A stretch of 64,000 nt of DNA from Modestobacter italicus (lineage in GTDB: Bacteria; Actinomycetota; Actinomycetes; Mycobacteriales; Geodermatophilaceae). Positions 1 through 10,039 of the stretch are shown here, one piece after another. The position numbers were made by a program, and so were the translations under genes. Within the stretch, counting starts at the first letter, position 1. Each line of letters begins with the position of its first letter. The stretch is taken from NCBI RefSeq assembly GCF_000306785.1, contig NC_017955.1, forward strand, positions 3,410,001 to 3,474,000, read 5' to 3'. The notes beneath the pieces were generated by a model. The model did no database searches and had not been told where the DNA came from. It was given only the letters and a program-made list of their open reading frames with translations.

Positions 1-1825
1 AGCCGTCCAGGTACGCCGCGGTCCAGCCGACCGGGTCGTCCTCGGTGCTGATCCACCAGGCCTCACCGCGGTCGGCGTCCAGGGCGTACATCAGCTGCGT
101 CGGGACCGGGTGGGCGGCGTCGAACCGGTCGACGGCCAGGCCGGTGCCGAACAGCGCCAGCGTGAGCAGCACGGCCACCCCCGGCACCAGGGCGCGCGCG
201 GCCCGCCCCGCGCCGGTGGAGCCGAACAGCGGCTCGAGCACCGGCAGCAGCACCAGCCCGAGCAGGACGGCGAACAGCGCGGGCGCCGCGCCGGTGGCCA
301 GCCCCAGCGCCGGGAAGAACAGCGCGATGGTGGGCGCCAGGACCAGCACCGCCACCGCGCCGGCCACCAGCCCGGCCAGCGGCCGCACCCACGCCGGGGT
401 CTCCAGCAGGCCGACGACGCCGACGAGCGCGGCCACCAGCGCCGGCACCGCGGTCAGGTAGGAGCCGCCCGGAGCGGCGGCCGCCAGCACGACGCCGAGC
501 ACGGCCAGCCAGCCGAGGCCGCCGACCGCCAGGGCGTCCGCACCGACCCGGCGGCGGAGCAGGGCGTACCAGACCAGCAGCACGGCGAGCACGAGCGCGA
601 CCACCCCGAGGCGGTACCAGCCCGGCCGCCACGGGTCGATCAGACCGGCGTACCCGGGCCGGACGGCGACCAGCAGCGCCCACGCCCCCTGGGCGGCCAG
701 CGGCGCCAGCACCACCGGCACCGCCGCCAGCCCGAAGCCCGCCAGCGACCGGCGCAGCGACGTCCCGGTCCGTCGCCGCGCGACGACGGCCAGCGCGCCC
801 ACGGCGACCACCGCCAGCCCGGCCACCGGCCAGACCAGCGCACCGGGGTACCGGACCAGCCCGCCGAGCACCGGGAAGTACACGGCGTCGCCGGCGGCCG
901 GCTCGGCGAGCGCCCCGAGGTCGTCGTCGCCCAGCGCCCGGGTCAGCGCCAGGGTGTTGTCGCCCATCGCCTGCAGGCTGCCGCGGTCCATCCGCTCCGG
1001 GGTGTCCTCGGGCGTGTGGTACGCCGCCGACCCGTCGATGTAGGCGGTGTTCAGGCCGGTGAAGCCCGCAGCCAGCAGCGGGCTGAAGTCGGTGTCGTTG
1101 GGCAGCGCGCGGTAGACCTCGACGGCGAAGCTGGTGGCCACCGGGTGCGGGGCGGCGCCAGCGTAGACGCCGGCCAGGTCGGCGTTGCCCAGCGCCGTCT
1201 CGAACATGATCGGCGGCCCGCCGGTACCGCGGGCCTCCAGGTTGAGCACCACGCCGCCGTCGGCGGCCAGCGGGTCGGCGTCGGCGAAGGCCTCCGCCCC
1301 GCACAGGCAGGCCTCCTCGGCGTCGGTGAGCACGACGACGACGTCGTTGCGCAGCCGCGGCCCCTGGCTGAGCGCGCGCACGGTCTCCAGCACCGAGGAG
1401 ACCCCCGCGGCGTCGTCGTTGCCACCGGGCCCGGTCTCGACCGAGTCGTGGTGGGCGACCAGGAACAGCCGGCCGGTGGGGTCGGTGCCCGGCAGCACGG
1501 CCACGACGTTGCGGACCCGGGCCATCTCGACCTCGCCCGGGTCGCCGGGGTCGGCCCCGACGGCGTCCTGCACCCGGGTCTGCAGACCGAGCCCCTGCAG
1601 GGTGTCGACGACATACCGGCGCACCCGGTCGTTGGCCGGGCTGCCGGTCACGTGCGTCTCCGCGGCCAGCTGCTGGACGTGCTCGAACGCCCGGCCGGCG
1701 CTGAACTCGTCGGCCGGGGCGTCGACCGGGGCGGGTGCCGGTGGCTGCAGCGCCGCGATGCTCAGCGCCGCGAGCGCCCCGAGCAGGAGCAGGGCGACCA
1801 GCCCGAGCAGACGACCAGCACGCAC
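1..1825 (-). CDS. M28-family metallopeptidase with multi-pass membrane C-terminus (partial)
   Basis: A zinc-dependent aminopeptidase-like protein of family M28, anchored in the membrane with its catalytic domain outside by inference. About 608 codons are visible; the C-terminus runs off the window start. The GTG start lies six bases after a clean GGAGG. Residues 2-25 form a signal-anchor helix. The peptidase domain follows, with metal-site motifs [18 protein letters not shown] and [13 protein letters not shown] and a later NDTDFSP. The last visible third is a run of hydrophobic helices, for example [14 protein letters not shown]. This layout resembles the vacuolar Pff1-type M28 branch. It reads in the same direction as hisH, 65 bp downstream of that gene. 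The substrate is unknown. The family call is firm and the exact role is not. Confidence 0.85.
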   Translation of the reverse strand, partial: MRAGRLLGLVALLLLGALAALSIAALQPPAPAPVDAPADEFSAGRAFEHVQQLAAETHVTGSPANDRVRRYVVDTLQGLGLQTRVQDAVGADPGDPGEVEMARVRNVVAVLPGTDPTGRLFLVAHHDSVETGPGGNDDAAGVSSVLETVRALSQGPRLRNDVVVVLTDAEEACLCGAEAFADADPLAADGGVVLNLEARGTGGPPIMFETALGNADLAGVYAGAAPHPVATSFAVEVYRALPNDTDFSPLLAAGFTGLNTAYIDGSAAYHTPEDTPERMDRGSLQAMGDNTLALTRALGDDDLGALAEPAAGDAVYFPVLGGLVRYPGALVWPVAGLAVVAVGALAVVARRRTGTSLRRSLAGFGLAAVPVVLAPLAAQGAWALLVAVRPGYAGLIDPWRPGWYRLGVVALVLAVLLVWYALLRRRVGADALAVGGLGWLAVLGVVLAAAAPGGSYLTAVPALVAALVGVVGLLETPAWVRPLAGLVAGAVAVLVLAPTIALFFPALGLATGAAPALFAVLLGLVLLPVLEPLFGSTGAGRAARALVPGVAVLLTLALFGTGLAVDRFDAAHPVPTQLMYALDADRGEAWWISTEDDPVGWTAAYLDG

Positions 1826-1890
1826 CGCAGACCTCCGGGAGACGAGAGCCGGATCACCCTAGGGGGCGGCCGGCCGACGTCCGGAGAGGG

Positions 1891-2547
1891 TCAGTCCAGC
1901 GTGCCCAGCCAGTTGGTGAGCAGCTGGGCGCCGGCGTCGCCGCTCTTCTCGGGGTGGAACTGGGTCGCCGACAGCGGCCCGTTCTCGACCCCGGCGACGA
2001 ACCGGTCGCCGTGCTCGGCCCAGGTGACCGACGGCGGCGTCAGCCGGCCGGTGACGCCGGGCTCGGCGAGCGGGAACTCGCGGACCCCGTAGGAGTGCAC
2101 GAAGTAGAAGCGCTGATCTTCCAGCCCGGCGAAGAGCGTGGAACCCTCCGGCGCCTGCACGGTGTTCCAGCCCATGTGCGGCAGCACGGGGGCCTGCAGC
2201 TGCTCGACGACACCGGGCCACTCCCCGCAGCCCTCGGAGTCCTGGCCGTGCTCCACCCCGCGCTCGAAGAGCACCTGCATGCCCACGCAGATGCCGAGCA
2301 CCGGACGCCCGCCGGCCAGCCGGCGGCCGATCACCTTCGGCCCGTCGACGGCGCGCAGGCCGTCCATGCAGGCGGCGTAGGCGCCCACGCCGGGCACGAC
2401 CAGACCGTCGGCCTCCAGCGCGGCGTGCGGGTCGTCGGTCACCGTGACGTCGGCGCCGACCCGCGCCAGCGCCCGCTCGGCCGAGCGCAGGTTGCCCGAC
2501 CCGTAGTCCAGCACGACGACCTTCTTCACAGCTGCCACGCTACCCAT
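1891..2547 (-). CDS. hisH: imidazole glycerol phosphate synthase, glutaminase subunit HisH
   Basis: HisH hydrolyses glutamine and passes ammonia to HisF for the fifth step of histidine synthesis. The class I glutamine amidotransferase triad is visible: the nucleophile in [14 protein letters not shown], then FHPEKS near the C-terminus. [18 protein letters not shown] near residue 10 is the usual HisH start. The ATG at 2547 gives 218 residues and overlaps the upstream acetyltransferase by 8 bp. A GTG at 2529 would give [10 protein letters not shown], closer to relatives, so the true start could be 18 bp shorter. hisB, its usual upstream neighbour, is 2.6 kb away behind a transporter block, and hisF and hisA are not in the window. 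Confidence 0.95.
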   Translation of the reverse strand: MGSVAAVKKVVVLDYGSGNLRSAERALARVGADVTVTDDPHAALEADGLVVPGVGAYAACMDGLRAVDGPKVIGRRLAGGRPVLGICVGMQVLFERGVEHGQDSEGCGEWPGVVEQLQAPVLPHMGWNTVQAPEGSTLFAGLEDQRFYFVHSYGVREFPLAEPGVTGRLTPPSVTWAEHGDRFVAGVENGPLSATQFHPEKSGDAGAQLLTNWLGTLD

Positions 2548-3031
2548 CAGCGGCCGGAGGCCCCGCGGGATTCCCGGGTGGCAGCACCAGCTCCCCGACC
2601 ACCTCCCCGAACAGCTCCTCCCCCGTCGGCCGGAAGCCCAGCCGCAGGTAGAAGCCCTCCGGGCCGTGCGGGTGCCGCTCCCACAGCACCGTGATCCGGT
2701 CGTTCCCGCGGCGCCGTGCCTCCTCGGCCACCGCCCGGACGGCGAACCGGCCGACGCCCAGCCCCTGCGCGTCGGCGGCCACGTTGAGCCGCCAGATGCC
2801 GCAGCGGAACGCCTCGATCTCGTTGCCCGGGTCGAAGGACGCCATGACGAAGCCGAGCACCTCGTCCTCGGCACCGAGCACCAGCCGGGGCCAGGCGACG
2901 TCCGGGCTGGCGTAGGCCTCGGCGAGCGAGACCGCGACGGGCGCCACCACGCCCTCCTGCTCCGGCCGGATCCGCAACCGGCAGGCGGCGGCGACGTTGT
3001 CGGGGGTGACGGGTGCCAGGCGCAGCTCCAT
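2540..3031 (-). CDS. GNAT-family N-acetyltransferase
   Basis: A 163-residue protein with the GNAT fold, which moves an acetyl group from acetyl-CoA to an amine. The acetyl-CoA loop is the stretch [20 protein letters not shown] around residues 90-110, followed by the C-terminal [13 protein letters not shown] typical of the fold. The start is ATG in [12 protein letters not shown]. It overlaps the hisH start and probably shares its transcript. Upstream, 35 bp away, lies a near-perfect palindrome also positioned for the divergent SulP gene, so this gene may share that control. The substrate cannot be read from the sequence. Confidence 0.85.
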   Translation of the reverse strand: MELRLAPVTPDNVAAACRLRIRPEQEGVVAPVAVSLAEAYASPDVAWPRLVLGAEDEVLGFVMASFDPGNEIEAFRCGIWRLNVAADAQGLGVGRFAVRAVAEEARRRGNDRITVLWERHPHGPEGFYLRLGFRPTGEELFGEVVGELVLPPGNPAGPPAADG

Positions 3032-3066
3032 GCCGGCACGGTGCCCGACGGGTCCGACAGTCCCCG

Positions 3067-3092
3067 ACCCTCCTCTCACGTGAGAGTAGGGT
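3067..3092. promoter_or_regulatory. near-perfect 26-bp palindrome, candidate MerR operator
   Basis: The core CTCTCACGTGAGAG (3073-3086) is a perfect 14-bp palindrome. Its flanks ACCCT and AGGGT extend it to 26 bp with one mismatched pair. It sits between two divergent genes, 35 bp from the acetyltransferase start and 51 bp from the SulP start. MerR-family regulators bind long dyads of this kind between promoter elements, and a merR gene ends the SulP operon, so it is the likely ligand. The link is inference. Confidence 0.6.
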
Positions 3093-3143
3093 CCGCCCGA
3101 GCCCGCAGCGTCGCGGTCGACCTCCACGACCCCGATCGGCGCC

Positions 3144-4613
3144 ATGGCCTCCCCGCTCTCCCTGCCCCGCCCTGCCTGGCTCAGCCCGCGCGTCGCCCGC
3201 ACCGAGGTGCTGGCCGGCCTCGTCGTCGCCCTGGCGCTCATCCCCGAGGCCATCTCGTTCTCGATCATCGCCGGCGTCGACCCCCGGGTCGGTCTCTTCG
3301 CCTCGTTCACGATGGCGGTGACCATCGCGTTCACCGGCGGCCGGCCGGCGATGATCTCCGCAGCCACCGGCGCGGTCGCCCTGGTCGTCGCACCGCTGGT
3401 GGCCAGCCACGGTCTGCAGCACCTGATCGCCGCGGTGCTGCTCGGTGGGCTCCTCCAGGTGCTCCTGGGCCTGCTCGGCGTCGCGCGGGTCATGCGGTTC
3501 GTGCCGCGCAGCGTGATGGTCGGGTTCGTCAACGCCCTGGCGATCCTGATCTTCACCGCCCAGCTGCCGCAGCTGGTCGACGTCCCCTGGGCGGTCTACC
3601 CGCTGGCCGCCGCCGGCCTGGCGATCATCTTCGGGCTGCCGCGCCTGACCACCGCCGTCCCCGCCCCGCTGGTGGCCATCGTCGTGCTGACCGCGTTCAC
3701 CATGACCGCGGGGATCCCCGTGCCCACCGTCGGGGACGAGGGCGCCCTGCCCGACAGCCTGCCCGGCCTCAGCCTGCCCGACGTCCCGTTCACCACCGAC
3801 ACCCTGCGGGTCATCGCCCCCTACGCGCTGGCCATCGCCCTGGTCGGGCTGATGGAGTCGCTGATGACGGCCAAGCTGGTCGACGAGCTCACCGACACGC
3901 CCTCGAACAAGACCCGCGAGTCGGTCGGTCAGGGCGTCGCGAACCTGGTCACCGGCTTCTTCGGCGGCATGGGCGGCTGCGCCATGATCGGCCAGACGAT
4001 GATCAACGTCCGGTCCGGCGCCCGCACCCGGCTGTCGACCTTCCTGGCCGGCGCCTTCCTGCTGGTCCTGGTGCTCGTGCTCAGCCCGGTGGTCGCGGTG
4101 ATCCCGATGGCCGCGCTGGTCGCCGTCATGGTGTTCGTCTCGATCGTGACCTTCGACTGGCACAGCCTGCGCACCCTGCGGCGGATGCCCCGCAGCGAGA
4201 CCGCGGTGATGCTGGTGACCGTCGCCGTCGTGCTGGCGACGTCCAACCTGGCGATCGGCGTGGCCGTCGGTGTCCTGGTCGCCTGCGTGCTGTTCGCCCG
4301 GCGGGTCGCCCACCTGGTCACCGTCACGCCCGCGGACGAACCGGACGGCAGCCGCCGCTACGTCGTCCGGGGTGCGCTGTTCTTCGCCTCCACCAACGAG
4401 ATGGTCGGCCGGTTCGACTACGCCGGTGACCCCGAGCGGGTGACGATCGACCTGTCCGCGGCGCACGTCTGGGACGCCTCGTCCGTCGCCGTCCTGGACG
4501 CCGTCGAGCACAAGTACGCCACCCGCGGGAAGACGGTGGCGATCACCGGGCTCACCGACGTCACCGGCCACTACCACCGGCGGCTGGCCGGGCAGCTCGG
4601 CGGCGGCGAGTGA
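3144..4613 (+). CDS. SulP-family anion permease with STAS domain
   Basis: A 489-residue secondary transporter of the SulP (SLC26) family, which moves sulfate, bicarbonate or other anions across the cytoplasmic membrane. Residues 20-390 form about a dozen hydrophobic helices. The family signature region is near residues 24-50 (LALIPEAISFSIIAGVDP). A cytoplasmic STAS domain fills residues 400-489 and contains LSAAHVWDASSVAVLD, including the conserved DxSS loop. The ATG at 3144 has only a weak ribosome site. The stop overlaps the start of the merR gene, so both are translated together. Which anion is carried cannot be told; sulfate and bicarbonate are the main options. Confidence 0.9.
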   Translation: MASPLSLPRPAWLSPRVARTEVLAGLVVALALIPEAISFSIIAGVDPRVGLFASFTMAVTIAFTGGRPAMISAATGAVALVVAPLVASHGLQHLIAAVLLGGLLQVLLGLLGVARVMRFVPRSVMVGFVNALAILIFTAQLPQLVDVPWAVYPLAAAGLAIIFGLPRLTTAVPAPLVAIVVLTAFTMTAGIPVPTVGDEGALPDSLPGLSLPDVPFTTDTLRVIAPYALAIALVGLMESLMTAKLVDELTDTPSNKTRESVGQGVANLVTGFFGGMGGCAMIGQTMINVRSGARTRLSTFLAGAFLLVLVLVLSPVVAVIPMAALVAVMVFVSIVTFDWHSLRTLRRMPRSETAVMLVTVAVVLATSNLAIGVAVGVLVACVLFARRVAHLVTVTPADEPDGSRRYVVRGALFFASTNEMVGRFDYAGDPERVTIDLSAAHVWDASSVAVLDAVEHKYATRGKTVAITGLTDVTGHYHRRLAGQLGGGE

Positions 4614-4960
4614 GCACCGCGGGCCGGATGCAGATCGGCGAGGTCGCCGAGCAGATCGGCCTGTCGCTGCGCACCATCCGGTACTACGAGGAGGTCGGCC
4701 TGGCGGTGCCCTCGGCGCGGTCCGAGGGCGGCTTCCGGCTCTACGTCGCCGACGACGTCGAGCGGCTGCGGGTGATCATGCAGATGAAGCCGCTGGGCTT
4801 CAGCCTCGAGGAGATGCGCGAGCTGCTGGAGCTGCTCGACGCCGGCGACGCCGCCGACCCGGCCCGGCTGGCCGCGTTTCGGGACCAGGCCGCCGACCGG
4901 GTGGCGACGCTGCGCCGCCAGCTGCGCACGGCCGAGGAGTTCGCCGCCCGCCTCGGCTGA
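4610..4960 (+). CDS. MerR-family transcriptional regulator
   Basis: A 116-residue regulator with an N-terminal winged helix (MQIGEVAEQIGLSLRTIRYY, residues 7-26) and a C-terminal coiled coil for dimerisation (RDQAADRVATLRRQLRTAEE). No cysteine pair typical of metal sensors is seen, so it is not an obvious MerR, ZntR or CueR protein. The GTG start overlaps the SulP stop by 4 bp. It therefore probably senses a condition linked to the transported anion and regulates the operon through the palindrome at 3067-3092. The ligand is unknown. Confidence 0.9.
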   Translation: MSTAGRMQIGEVAEQIGLSLRTIRYYEEVGLAVPSARSEGGFRLYVADDVERLRVIMQMKPLGFSLEEMRELLELLDAGDAADPARLAAFRDQAADRVATLRRQLRTAEEFAARLG

Positions 4961-5137
4961 CTAGACCAGGTAGAGGACGCCGGCCACCGAGGACAGCAGC
5001 GCCGCCAGCAGCAGGACGACGGCGAAGGCCACCTGCGGGCCGGTGCGCCCCCCGGTGTCGGAGTCGGCCTTGAAGATGCTGTACGAGCCGCCGAGCAGGA
5101 AGCCGCCGATGACGAGCAGGCCGACCCCGAAGGTCAC
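4961..5137 (-). CDS. small two-helix membrane protein
   Basis: A 58-residue protein with one hydrophobic segment at residues 3-20 and another at 36-57, joined by a polar loop ([12 protein letters not shown]). The GTG start overlaps the hisB stop by 4 bp, so it is the last gene of the hisDCB operon. It abuts the convergent merR gene at its 3' end. No known family is recognised. Its place in the operon suggests only co-expression, not a role in histidine synthesis. Confidence 0.75.
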   Translation of the reverse strand: MTFGVGLLVIGGFLLGGSYSIFKADSDTGGRTGPQVAFAVVLLLAALLSSVAGVLYLV

Positions 5138-5745
5138 AGAGCTCCCTTGGTGGAGGGCACGTCGGTGACCCGCGGGTCCAGGGCGACGGCGGTGCGCAGC
5201 GCCCGGGCCAGCGCCTTGAACTGCCCCTCGACGATGTGGTGGGCGTCGCGACCGGCGTAGAGCACCCGCACGTGCAGGCTGATCCGCGCGTTGAACGCGA
5301 AGGACTCCAGCACGTGCTTGGTCAGCGACGTCGGGTAGTCCGGGCCGATCATCGGCGTCATGCCCTCGGGCTCGGCGTGCACGAAGTACGGCCGGCCGGA
5401 CAGGTCGACGGCGGCCTGCACCAGCACCTCGTCCATCGGGATGGTGGCGTCGCCGTAGCGGGTGATGCCGCGCTTGTCGCCGAGCGCCTCGGCGAAGGCG
5501 TGCCCGAGCGCGATGGCGACGTCCTCGACGGTGTGGTGCGCGTCGATGTGCAGGTCGCCGTCGGCGTGCACGGTCAGGTCGATGCCGCTGTGCTTGGACA
5601 GCGCGGTGAGCATGTGGTCGTAGAACCCGACCCCGGTGGCGACGTCGGCCTTGCCGGTGCCGTCGAGGTCGACCTCGACGACCAGCTTGGTCTCGTTGGT
5701 CGCCCGCTCGATGCGTGCGGTGCGGTGCCTGGACGGAGCGGTCAT
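5134..5745 (-). CDS. hisB: imidazoleglycerol-phosphate dehydratase HisB
   Basis: HisB converts imidazole-glycerol phosphate to imidazole-acetol phosphate, step six of histidine synthesis. The 203-residue monofunctional form is typical of actinobacteria; the phosphatase domain of enteric HisB is absent. The two manganese-binding repeats are clear: [14 protein letters not shown] near residue 70 and [18 protein letters not shown] near 165. The ATG start overlaps the hisC stop by 4 bp, and the next gene overlaps its own stop by 4 bp. Confidence 0.97.
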   Translation of the reverse strand: MTAPSRHRTARIERATNETKLVVEVDLDGTGKADVATGVGFYDHMLTALSKHSGIDLTVHADGDLHIDAHHTVEDVAIALGHAFAEALGDKRGITRYGDATIPMDEVLVQAAVDLSGRPYFVHAEPEGMTPMIGPDYPTSLTKHVLESFAFNARISLHVRVLYAGRDAHHIVEGQFKALARALRTAVALDPRVTDVPSTKGAL

Positions 5746-6863
5746 GCCGGTGATCCTCCCAGTCGTGGTGCCGGTGTCCCAGCCACCTCACCCAGCGCGG
5801 TGAGGAAGGCGTCGGTCTCCTCGGTCGTCCCGGCGGTGACCCGCAGCCAGCCGGGCAGCCCGACGTCGCGCACCAGCACCCCGCGGTCCAGCAGGGCCTG
5901 CCAGGTGGCGGCGGAGTCGGCGAAGTGCCCGAACAGCACGAAGTTCGCGTCGCTGGGGACGCTGGTCAGCCCGAGCCCGGGGAGCGCGGTGACGATCCGG
6001 TCGCGTTCCGTCTTGACCGCGTCGACTGTCGCCAGCAGCTGCTCGGTGTGCGCCAGGGCGGTGCGCGCGGCCGCCTGGGTCAGCGAGCTCAGGTGGTAGG
6101 GCAGCCGCACCAGCTGCAGCGCGTCGACCACCGCGGGGTCCGCGGCCAGGTAGCCCAGCCGCAGCCCGGCCATGCCGAACGCCTTGCTCATCGTCCGGCT
6201 GACGACCAGCCGCGGCCGCCCGGGCAGCAGGGTCAGCGCCGACGGCGTGCCCGGCCGGGCGAACTCGGCGTAGGCCTCGTCGACGACCAGCACACCGGAG
6301 CTCGCCTCGTACAGCGCGGCGATCGTGTCGAGCTCGACCGCGGTGCCGGTCGGGTTGTTCGGGCTGGTCACGAAGACGACGTCCGGCTGCACCTCGCGCA
6401 CCTGGGCGGTGGCCTGCGCGCGGTCGATGGTGAAGTCGTCGCGGCGGTGGCCGTCGACCCAGGAGGTGCCGGTGCCTGCGCTGATGATCGGGTGCATCGA
6501 GTACGACGGGGTGAAGCCCAGCGCCGTCCGCCCGGCGCCGCCGAAGGTCTGCAGCACCTGCTGCAGCACCTCGTTGGACCCGTTGGCGGCCCAGACCTGA
6601 CCCGGTGCCACCGGCTCACCGCTGCTCCGGGACAGATAGGCGGCCAGGTCCGTGCGCAGCGCCGTGGCGTCGCGGTCGGGGTAGCGGTTCAGCCCGGCCG
6701 CGGCGTCGGCGAGCGCCACCTGCAGGTCGGCGAGCAGCGCCGGCGGCAGCGGGTGCGGGTTCTCGTTGGTGTTGAGCGCGTACCGGACCGCGAGCTGCGG
6801 GGCGCCGTAGGGCGTGCGGCCACGCAGCTCCGGCCGCAGCGGGAGCTCCTCCATCGCGGTCAC
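5742..6863 (-). CDS. hisC: histidinol-phosphate aminotransferase HisC
   Basis: HisC is a PLP enzyme that transaminates imidazole-acetol phosphate to histidinol phosphate. The class I/II aminotransferase fold shows [10 protein letters not shown] near the N-terminus, NNPTGTAVE for PLP binding, and the Schiff-base lysine in [17 protein letters not shown]. The GTG at 6863 gives 373 residues and a GTGA overlap with hisD, the pattern seen throughout this operon. An ATG nine bases later (6854) is the alternative. The C-terminal RLGGSPA tail is short and unremarkable. Confidence 0.96.
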   Translation of the reverse strand: MTAMEELPLRPELRGRTPYGAPQLAVRYALNTNENPHPLPPALLADLQVALADAAAGLNRYPDRDATALRTDLAAYLSRSSGEPVAPGQVWAANGSNEVLQQVLQTFGGAGRTALGFTPSYSMHPIISAGTGTSWVDGHRRDDFTIDRAQATAQVREVQPDVVFVTSPNNPTGTAVELDTIAALYEASSGVLVVDEAYAEFARPGTPSALTLLPGRPRLVVSRTMSKAFGMAGLRLGYLAADPAVVDALQLVRLPYHLSSLTQAAARTALAHTEQLLATVDAVKTERDRIVTALPGLGLTSVPSDANFVLFGHFADSAATWQALLDRGVLVRDVGLPGWLRVTAGTTEETDAFLTALGEVAGTPAPRLGGSPA

Positions 6864-8164
6864 CGGCGCTGACGGGCCCGGACGGCGGCGGCGTGCGCCG
6901 GCAGGTCCTCGGCGTTCGCCAGGGCGTCGACGTGGTCGGCGACCTCGGCGAGCGCCTGCTCGTCGTACTCCACGACGTGGATGCCGCGCAGGAAGGACTG
7001 CACGCTCAGCCCGCTGGAGTGCCGCGCGCACCCGCCGGTGGGGAGCACGTGGTTGGACCCGGCGATGTAGTCACCGAGGGAGACCGGCGCCCACGGGCCG
7101 ACGAAGACCGCGCCGGCGTTGCGCACCCGCATCGCCACCTCGCGGGCGTCGCGGGTCTGGATCTCCAGGTGCTCCGCGGCGTAGGCGTCGACGACGGCGA
7201 GGCCGGCGTCCACGTCGTCGACCAGGACGACACCGGACTGGCTGCCGCCCAGCGCGGTGAGGATGCGGTCGCTGTGCTTGGTGGCGGCGACCTGCCCGGG
7301 CACCGCCTCCAGCACGGCGTCGGCGAGCTGCTCGCTGGTGGTCACCAGCACCGCCCCGGCCAGCGGGTCGTGCTCGGCCTGGCTGATCAGGTCGGCGGCC
7401 ACGTGCACCGGGTCGGCGGTGTCGTCGGCCAGCACGGCGACCTCGGTCGGCCCGGCCTCCGAGTCGATCCCGATCAGGCCGCGGAGCAGCCGCTTGGCCG
7501 CGGTCGTATAGACGTTGCCCGGGCCGGTGACCAGGTCGACCGGCAGGCAGGGCCCGGCGCCGTAGCCGAAGACGGCGATCGCCTGCGCGCCGCCGACGGC
7601 GTACACCTCGGTGACCCCCAGCAGCGCGCAGGCGGCCAGCACACCCGGGTCGGGCAGCCCGCCGTTGTCCCGCTGCGGCGGGCTGGCCACGGCGATCGAC
7701 TCGACCCCGGCCAGCTGCGCGGGGACGACGTTCATCACCACGGAGCTCAGCAGCGGCGCGAGGCCACCGGGCACGTAGAGCCCGACCCGGCGGACCGGCA
7801 CCCAGCGCTCGGTGACCCGGCCACCGCGGACCACGTCGGTGGTCACGTCGGTGCGGCGCTGGTCGGCGTGCACCCGGCGCACCCGGGCGATCGACTCCTC
7901 GAGGGCGGCGCGCACCGCCGGGTCGATGGTGGCCAGCGCCTCCTCCAGCGCGGCCGCGGGCACGGCGATGTCCGGGACGTCGACGCCGTCGAGCCGGGCG
8001 GTGATCTCGCGGACCGCCTGCGCGCCGCGGATCCGGACGTCCTCGCAGATGGGGCGGACGACGGCGAGCACCGAGTCGATGTCGGTGGCGGCGCGGGGCA
8101 GCAGGGACGCGAGCTCACGCGGCCCGGGCAGCGCGGACCCTCGCAGGTCGATGCGGGACAGCAC
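6860..8164 (-). CDS. hisD: histidinol dehydrogenase HisD
   Basis: HisD oxidises histidinol to histidine in two NAD-dependent steps. The 434-residue protein carries the family block [15 protein letters not shown] and [13 protein letters not shown] in the middle, and zinc-site motifs toward the C-terminus ([15 protein letters not shown]). The GTG start at 8164 has GGAGG six bases upstream, which fixes it against longer frames. It is the first gene of the hisD-hisC-hisB operon. The 82-bp gap to the divergent LON-domain gene must hold both promoters; no clear -35/-10 pair stands out. Confidence 0.97.
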   Translation of the reverse strand: MLSRIDLRGSALPGPRELASLLPRAATDIDSVLAVVRPICEDVRIRGAQAVREITARLDGVDVPDIAVPAAALEEALATIDPAVRAALEESIARVRRVHADQRRTDVTTDVVRGGRVTERWVPVRRVGLYVPGGLAPLLSSVVMNVVPAQLAGVESIAVASPPQRDNGGLPDPGVLAACALLGVTEVYAVGGAQAIAVFGYGAGPCLPVDLVTGPGNVYTTAAKRLLRGLIGIDSEAGPTEVAVLADDTADPVHVAADLISQAEHDPLAGAVLVTTSEQLADAVLEAVPGQVAATKHSDRILTALGGSQSGVVLVDDVDAGLAVVDAYAAEHLEIQTRDAREVAMRVRNAGAVFVGPWAPVSLGDYIAGSNHVLPTGGCARHSSGLSVQSFLRGIHVVEYDEQALAEVADHVDALANAEDLPAHAAAVRARQRR

Positions 8165-8246
8165 GGAGCACCTCCGGGTACGAGCGGGAGAACACCCCAC
8201 GGTAGACGCCCGGGTGGTCCGCCCCCGCTGCCCGTAGGCTCCCGGC

Positions 8247-9161
8247 GTGACCGAGGCGGGCGGGACGGGTGGTCGGGAGGTCATCCCGCTGTTCCCGCTG
8301 GAGACCCCGCTGTTCCCCGGGGTGGTGCTGCCGCTGCACGTCTTCGAGCCGCGCTACCGCCGGCTGGTCGCCGACCTCACCGCCCTGCCCGACGGCGCCC
8401 AGCGGCGGTTCGGCGTGGTGGCGATCCGGCAGGGCTGGGAGGTCGAGCACGTCGCGCCCGCCGAGGCGCTCTACGACGTCGGCTGCACCGCGGCGCTGCG
8501 GATGGTCGCCCCGCAGCGGGACGGCGGCTACCGGGTGGCCGCGGTCGGCGCGGACCGGTTCCGGCTGCTCGACGTGCTGGTGCCGACCCCGGGCGCCGGG
8601 GACGACGAGGCGGGCGAACCGCCCTACCTGCGGGCGCTGGTCGAGTGGCTCGCCGAGGAGGAGGCCGCCGAGGAGGCGGCCGGGGACGTCGACGGCCTGG
8701 CCGGCGCCGGGACCACGGCCGGGGTGGTCCCCGACGACGTGGCGAGCGACGTGGCCCGGGCCTCCCTCGGCCTGCTCGCCGACAACGTGCGCGACCTGTT
8801 CGCCCGGTACGTCGCCGACGTGGCCGTGCGGCAGAGCGGCGCCCCGGACGGGCTGCCCGACGAGGTGCTCGACGCGCTCTCCCCCGACGACCTGCCCGAC
8901 GACGACGCCGCCGGTGAGGTCGCGGCGACGGCGGCGCTGCTGCGCGAGGTGAGCGACGACGCCCGCGGGCTGTCCTACCTGGTCGCCTCCTCGGCGCTGC
9001 TCACCACCGAGGACCGGCAGGCGCTGCTGGCCGAGTCCGCCACCCGGCGGCGGCTGGCGCTGGAGTCCCGACTGCTCCGCCGTGAGCTGACCCTGCTCCG
9101 CGCGCTGGGGGCGGTGCCGGTCCCCCTCCGGCAGTTCGCCACACCGATGACCGCGAACTGA
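8247..9161 (+). CDS. LON substrate-binding-domain protein
   Basis: A 304-residue protein whose first 200 residues match the LON N-terminal domain, starting with [20 protein letters not shown] and [11 protein letters not shown]. The AAA+ ATPase and Ser-Lys protease parts of Lon are absent. Stand-alone proteins of this type are common in actinobacteria and are thought to bind peptides or unfolded proteins; the role is not settled. The middle (residues 115-150) is acidic and low-complexity. The start is GTG. The gene is monocistronic: divergent from hisD and convergent with the DUF2567 gene, with a hairpin repeat between the two stops. Confidence 0.88.
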   Translation: MTEAGGTGGREVIPLFPLETPLFPGVVLPLHVFEPRYRRLVADLTALPDGAQRRFGVVAIRQGWEVEHVAPAEALYDVGCTAALRMVAPQRDGGYRVAAVGADRFRLLDVLVPTPGAGDDEAGEPPYLRALVEWLAEEEAAEEAAGDVDGLAGAGTTAGVVPDDVASDVARASLGLLADNVRDLFARYVADVAVRQSGAPDGLPDEVLDALSPDDLPDDDAAGEVAATAALLREVSDDARGLSYLVASSALLTTEDRQALLAESATRRRLALESRLLRRELTLLRALGAVPVPLRQFATPMTAN

Positions 9162-9163
9162 AC

Positions 9164-9221
9164 AAGGACCCCCTCGCCCCCCACCCCTCGCAGGCTCGGG
9201 GCGGGCCCCTGCGAGGGGGCC
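9164..9221 (+). repeat. stop-proximal hairpin repeat, copy 1
   Basis: Copy 1 of a 58-bp imperfect palindrome found seven times. It opens AAGGACCCCC two bases after the stop of the LON-domain gene. The outer arms CCCCCTCGC and GCGAGGGGG pair; an inner arm is capped by CTCGCAGGCTCG. It fills most of the space to the convergent DUF2567 stop and likely ends transcription from the LON gene, perhaps from both sides. Confidence 0.85.
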
Positions 9222-9228
9222 GGGGCCG

Positions 9229-9909
9229 TCAGGGCCGGGGTGCGGGCGGGGGGACGGGCGGCAGCGGCGGCCGGATCGGTTCGTCCACCGGGTCGGGTCC
9301 GGTCCGGCCCAGGTCGTCGCGGGACGTGAGCGCGGTGGCCGCCAGGTAGACGAGGACGGCGATGAACGGCCCGACCGCCAGGGCGGCCGTGGCCCCGAGC
9401 GACAGCGCGGTGGTCACCGTCCGGCCGACGTCCTCCAGCTCGGCGTGGGTCGGGCCCGGTCCGGCCCACTGGCCCAGCTGCCAGGCCACGACCCCCGCGG
9501 CGAGCATCCCGGTGGCCAGGGCGACCAGGGTGAGCGGCCCGCGGCGCTGCCGGCGCAGCCAGACGACCAGCCCCGCCACCAGCCCGAGGGCCGCCAGGAC
9601 GCAGACGAACACCCCGTCGTCGGCCATGAACAGCTCCGCGGACGGTGCCCGGCCGATCGGCTCGACGCTGGTGGCGGTGACCCGGTAGTCCGCCCGGGGG
9701 GCGAGCCAGATCCACACCCCACCGGCCAGCAGCCCGGCCAGCGCCAGCGCGAGCACGGTGAGCAGCGCGCTGCGCAGGTCCGCACGGGTGCCGCGCAGGC
9801 CCGGCACGCCCGCCGGCCGGGCCGGCTGCCAGTGCGCCACCGGACCGTCGGACACCGCCGGCGCGGTCGGGAACGGGGCCGCCGGGCCGGGCGGACGAGC
9901 GTCGGTCAC
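9229..9909 (-). CDS. DUF2567 membrane protein
   Basis: A 226-residue membrane protein matching the actinobacterial DUF2567 family by its pattern: GTRADLRSALLTVLALALAG, then WLAPRADYRV, then MADDGVFVCVLAALG. Four hydrophobic segments are visible (about residues 45-65, 95-115, 125-145 and 170-200). The N-terminus is proline-rich and the tail PPLPPVPPPAPRP is polyproline-like. The GTG at 9909 is preferred to an ATG 30 bases upstream, where the sequence looks unlike relatives. The function is unknown. It lies downstream of dnaE1 on the same strand, separated by repeat copy 2. Confidence 0.75.
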   Translation of the reverse strand: MTDARPPGPAAPFPTAPAVSDGPVAHWQPARPAGVPGLRGTRADLRSALLTVLALALAGLLAGGVWIWLAPRADYRVTATSVEPIGRAPSAELFMADDGVFVCVLAALGLVAGLVVWLRRQRRGPLTLVALATGMLAAGVVAWQLGQWAGPGPTHAELEDVGRTVTTALSLGATAALAVGPFIAVLVYLAATALTSRDDLGRTGPDPVDEPIRPPLPPVPPPAPRP

Positions 9910-9979
9910 GGCCCCAGTGTCGCTGGCCCGGCTGTGCAACCGGCAACCACCCGGCGCACCTGCGGCGCGCCGGCCGCCC

Positions 9980-10037
9980 GGCCCCGCTGCAGGGGCCCGC
10001 CACGAGCTCGCGAGTGGTGGGGGGCAGCGGGGTCCTT
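9980..10037 (-). repeat. stop-proximal hairpin repeat, copy 2
   Basis: On the minus strand it begins AAGGACCCCGCTGC two bases after the dnaE1 stop. The outer arms CCCCGCTGC and GCAGCGGGG pair, and the inner arms around CTCGCGAGCTCG extend the hairpin with CCAC and GTGG. It separates dnaE1 from the co-directional DUF2567 gene. Confidence 0.85.
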
Positions 10038-10039
10038 CG

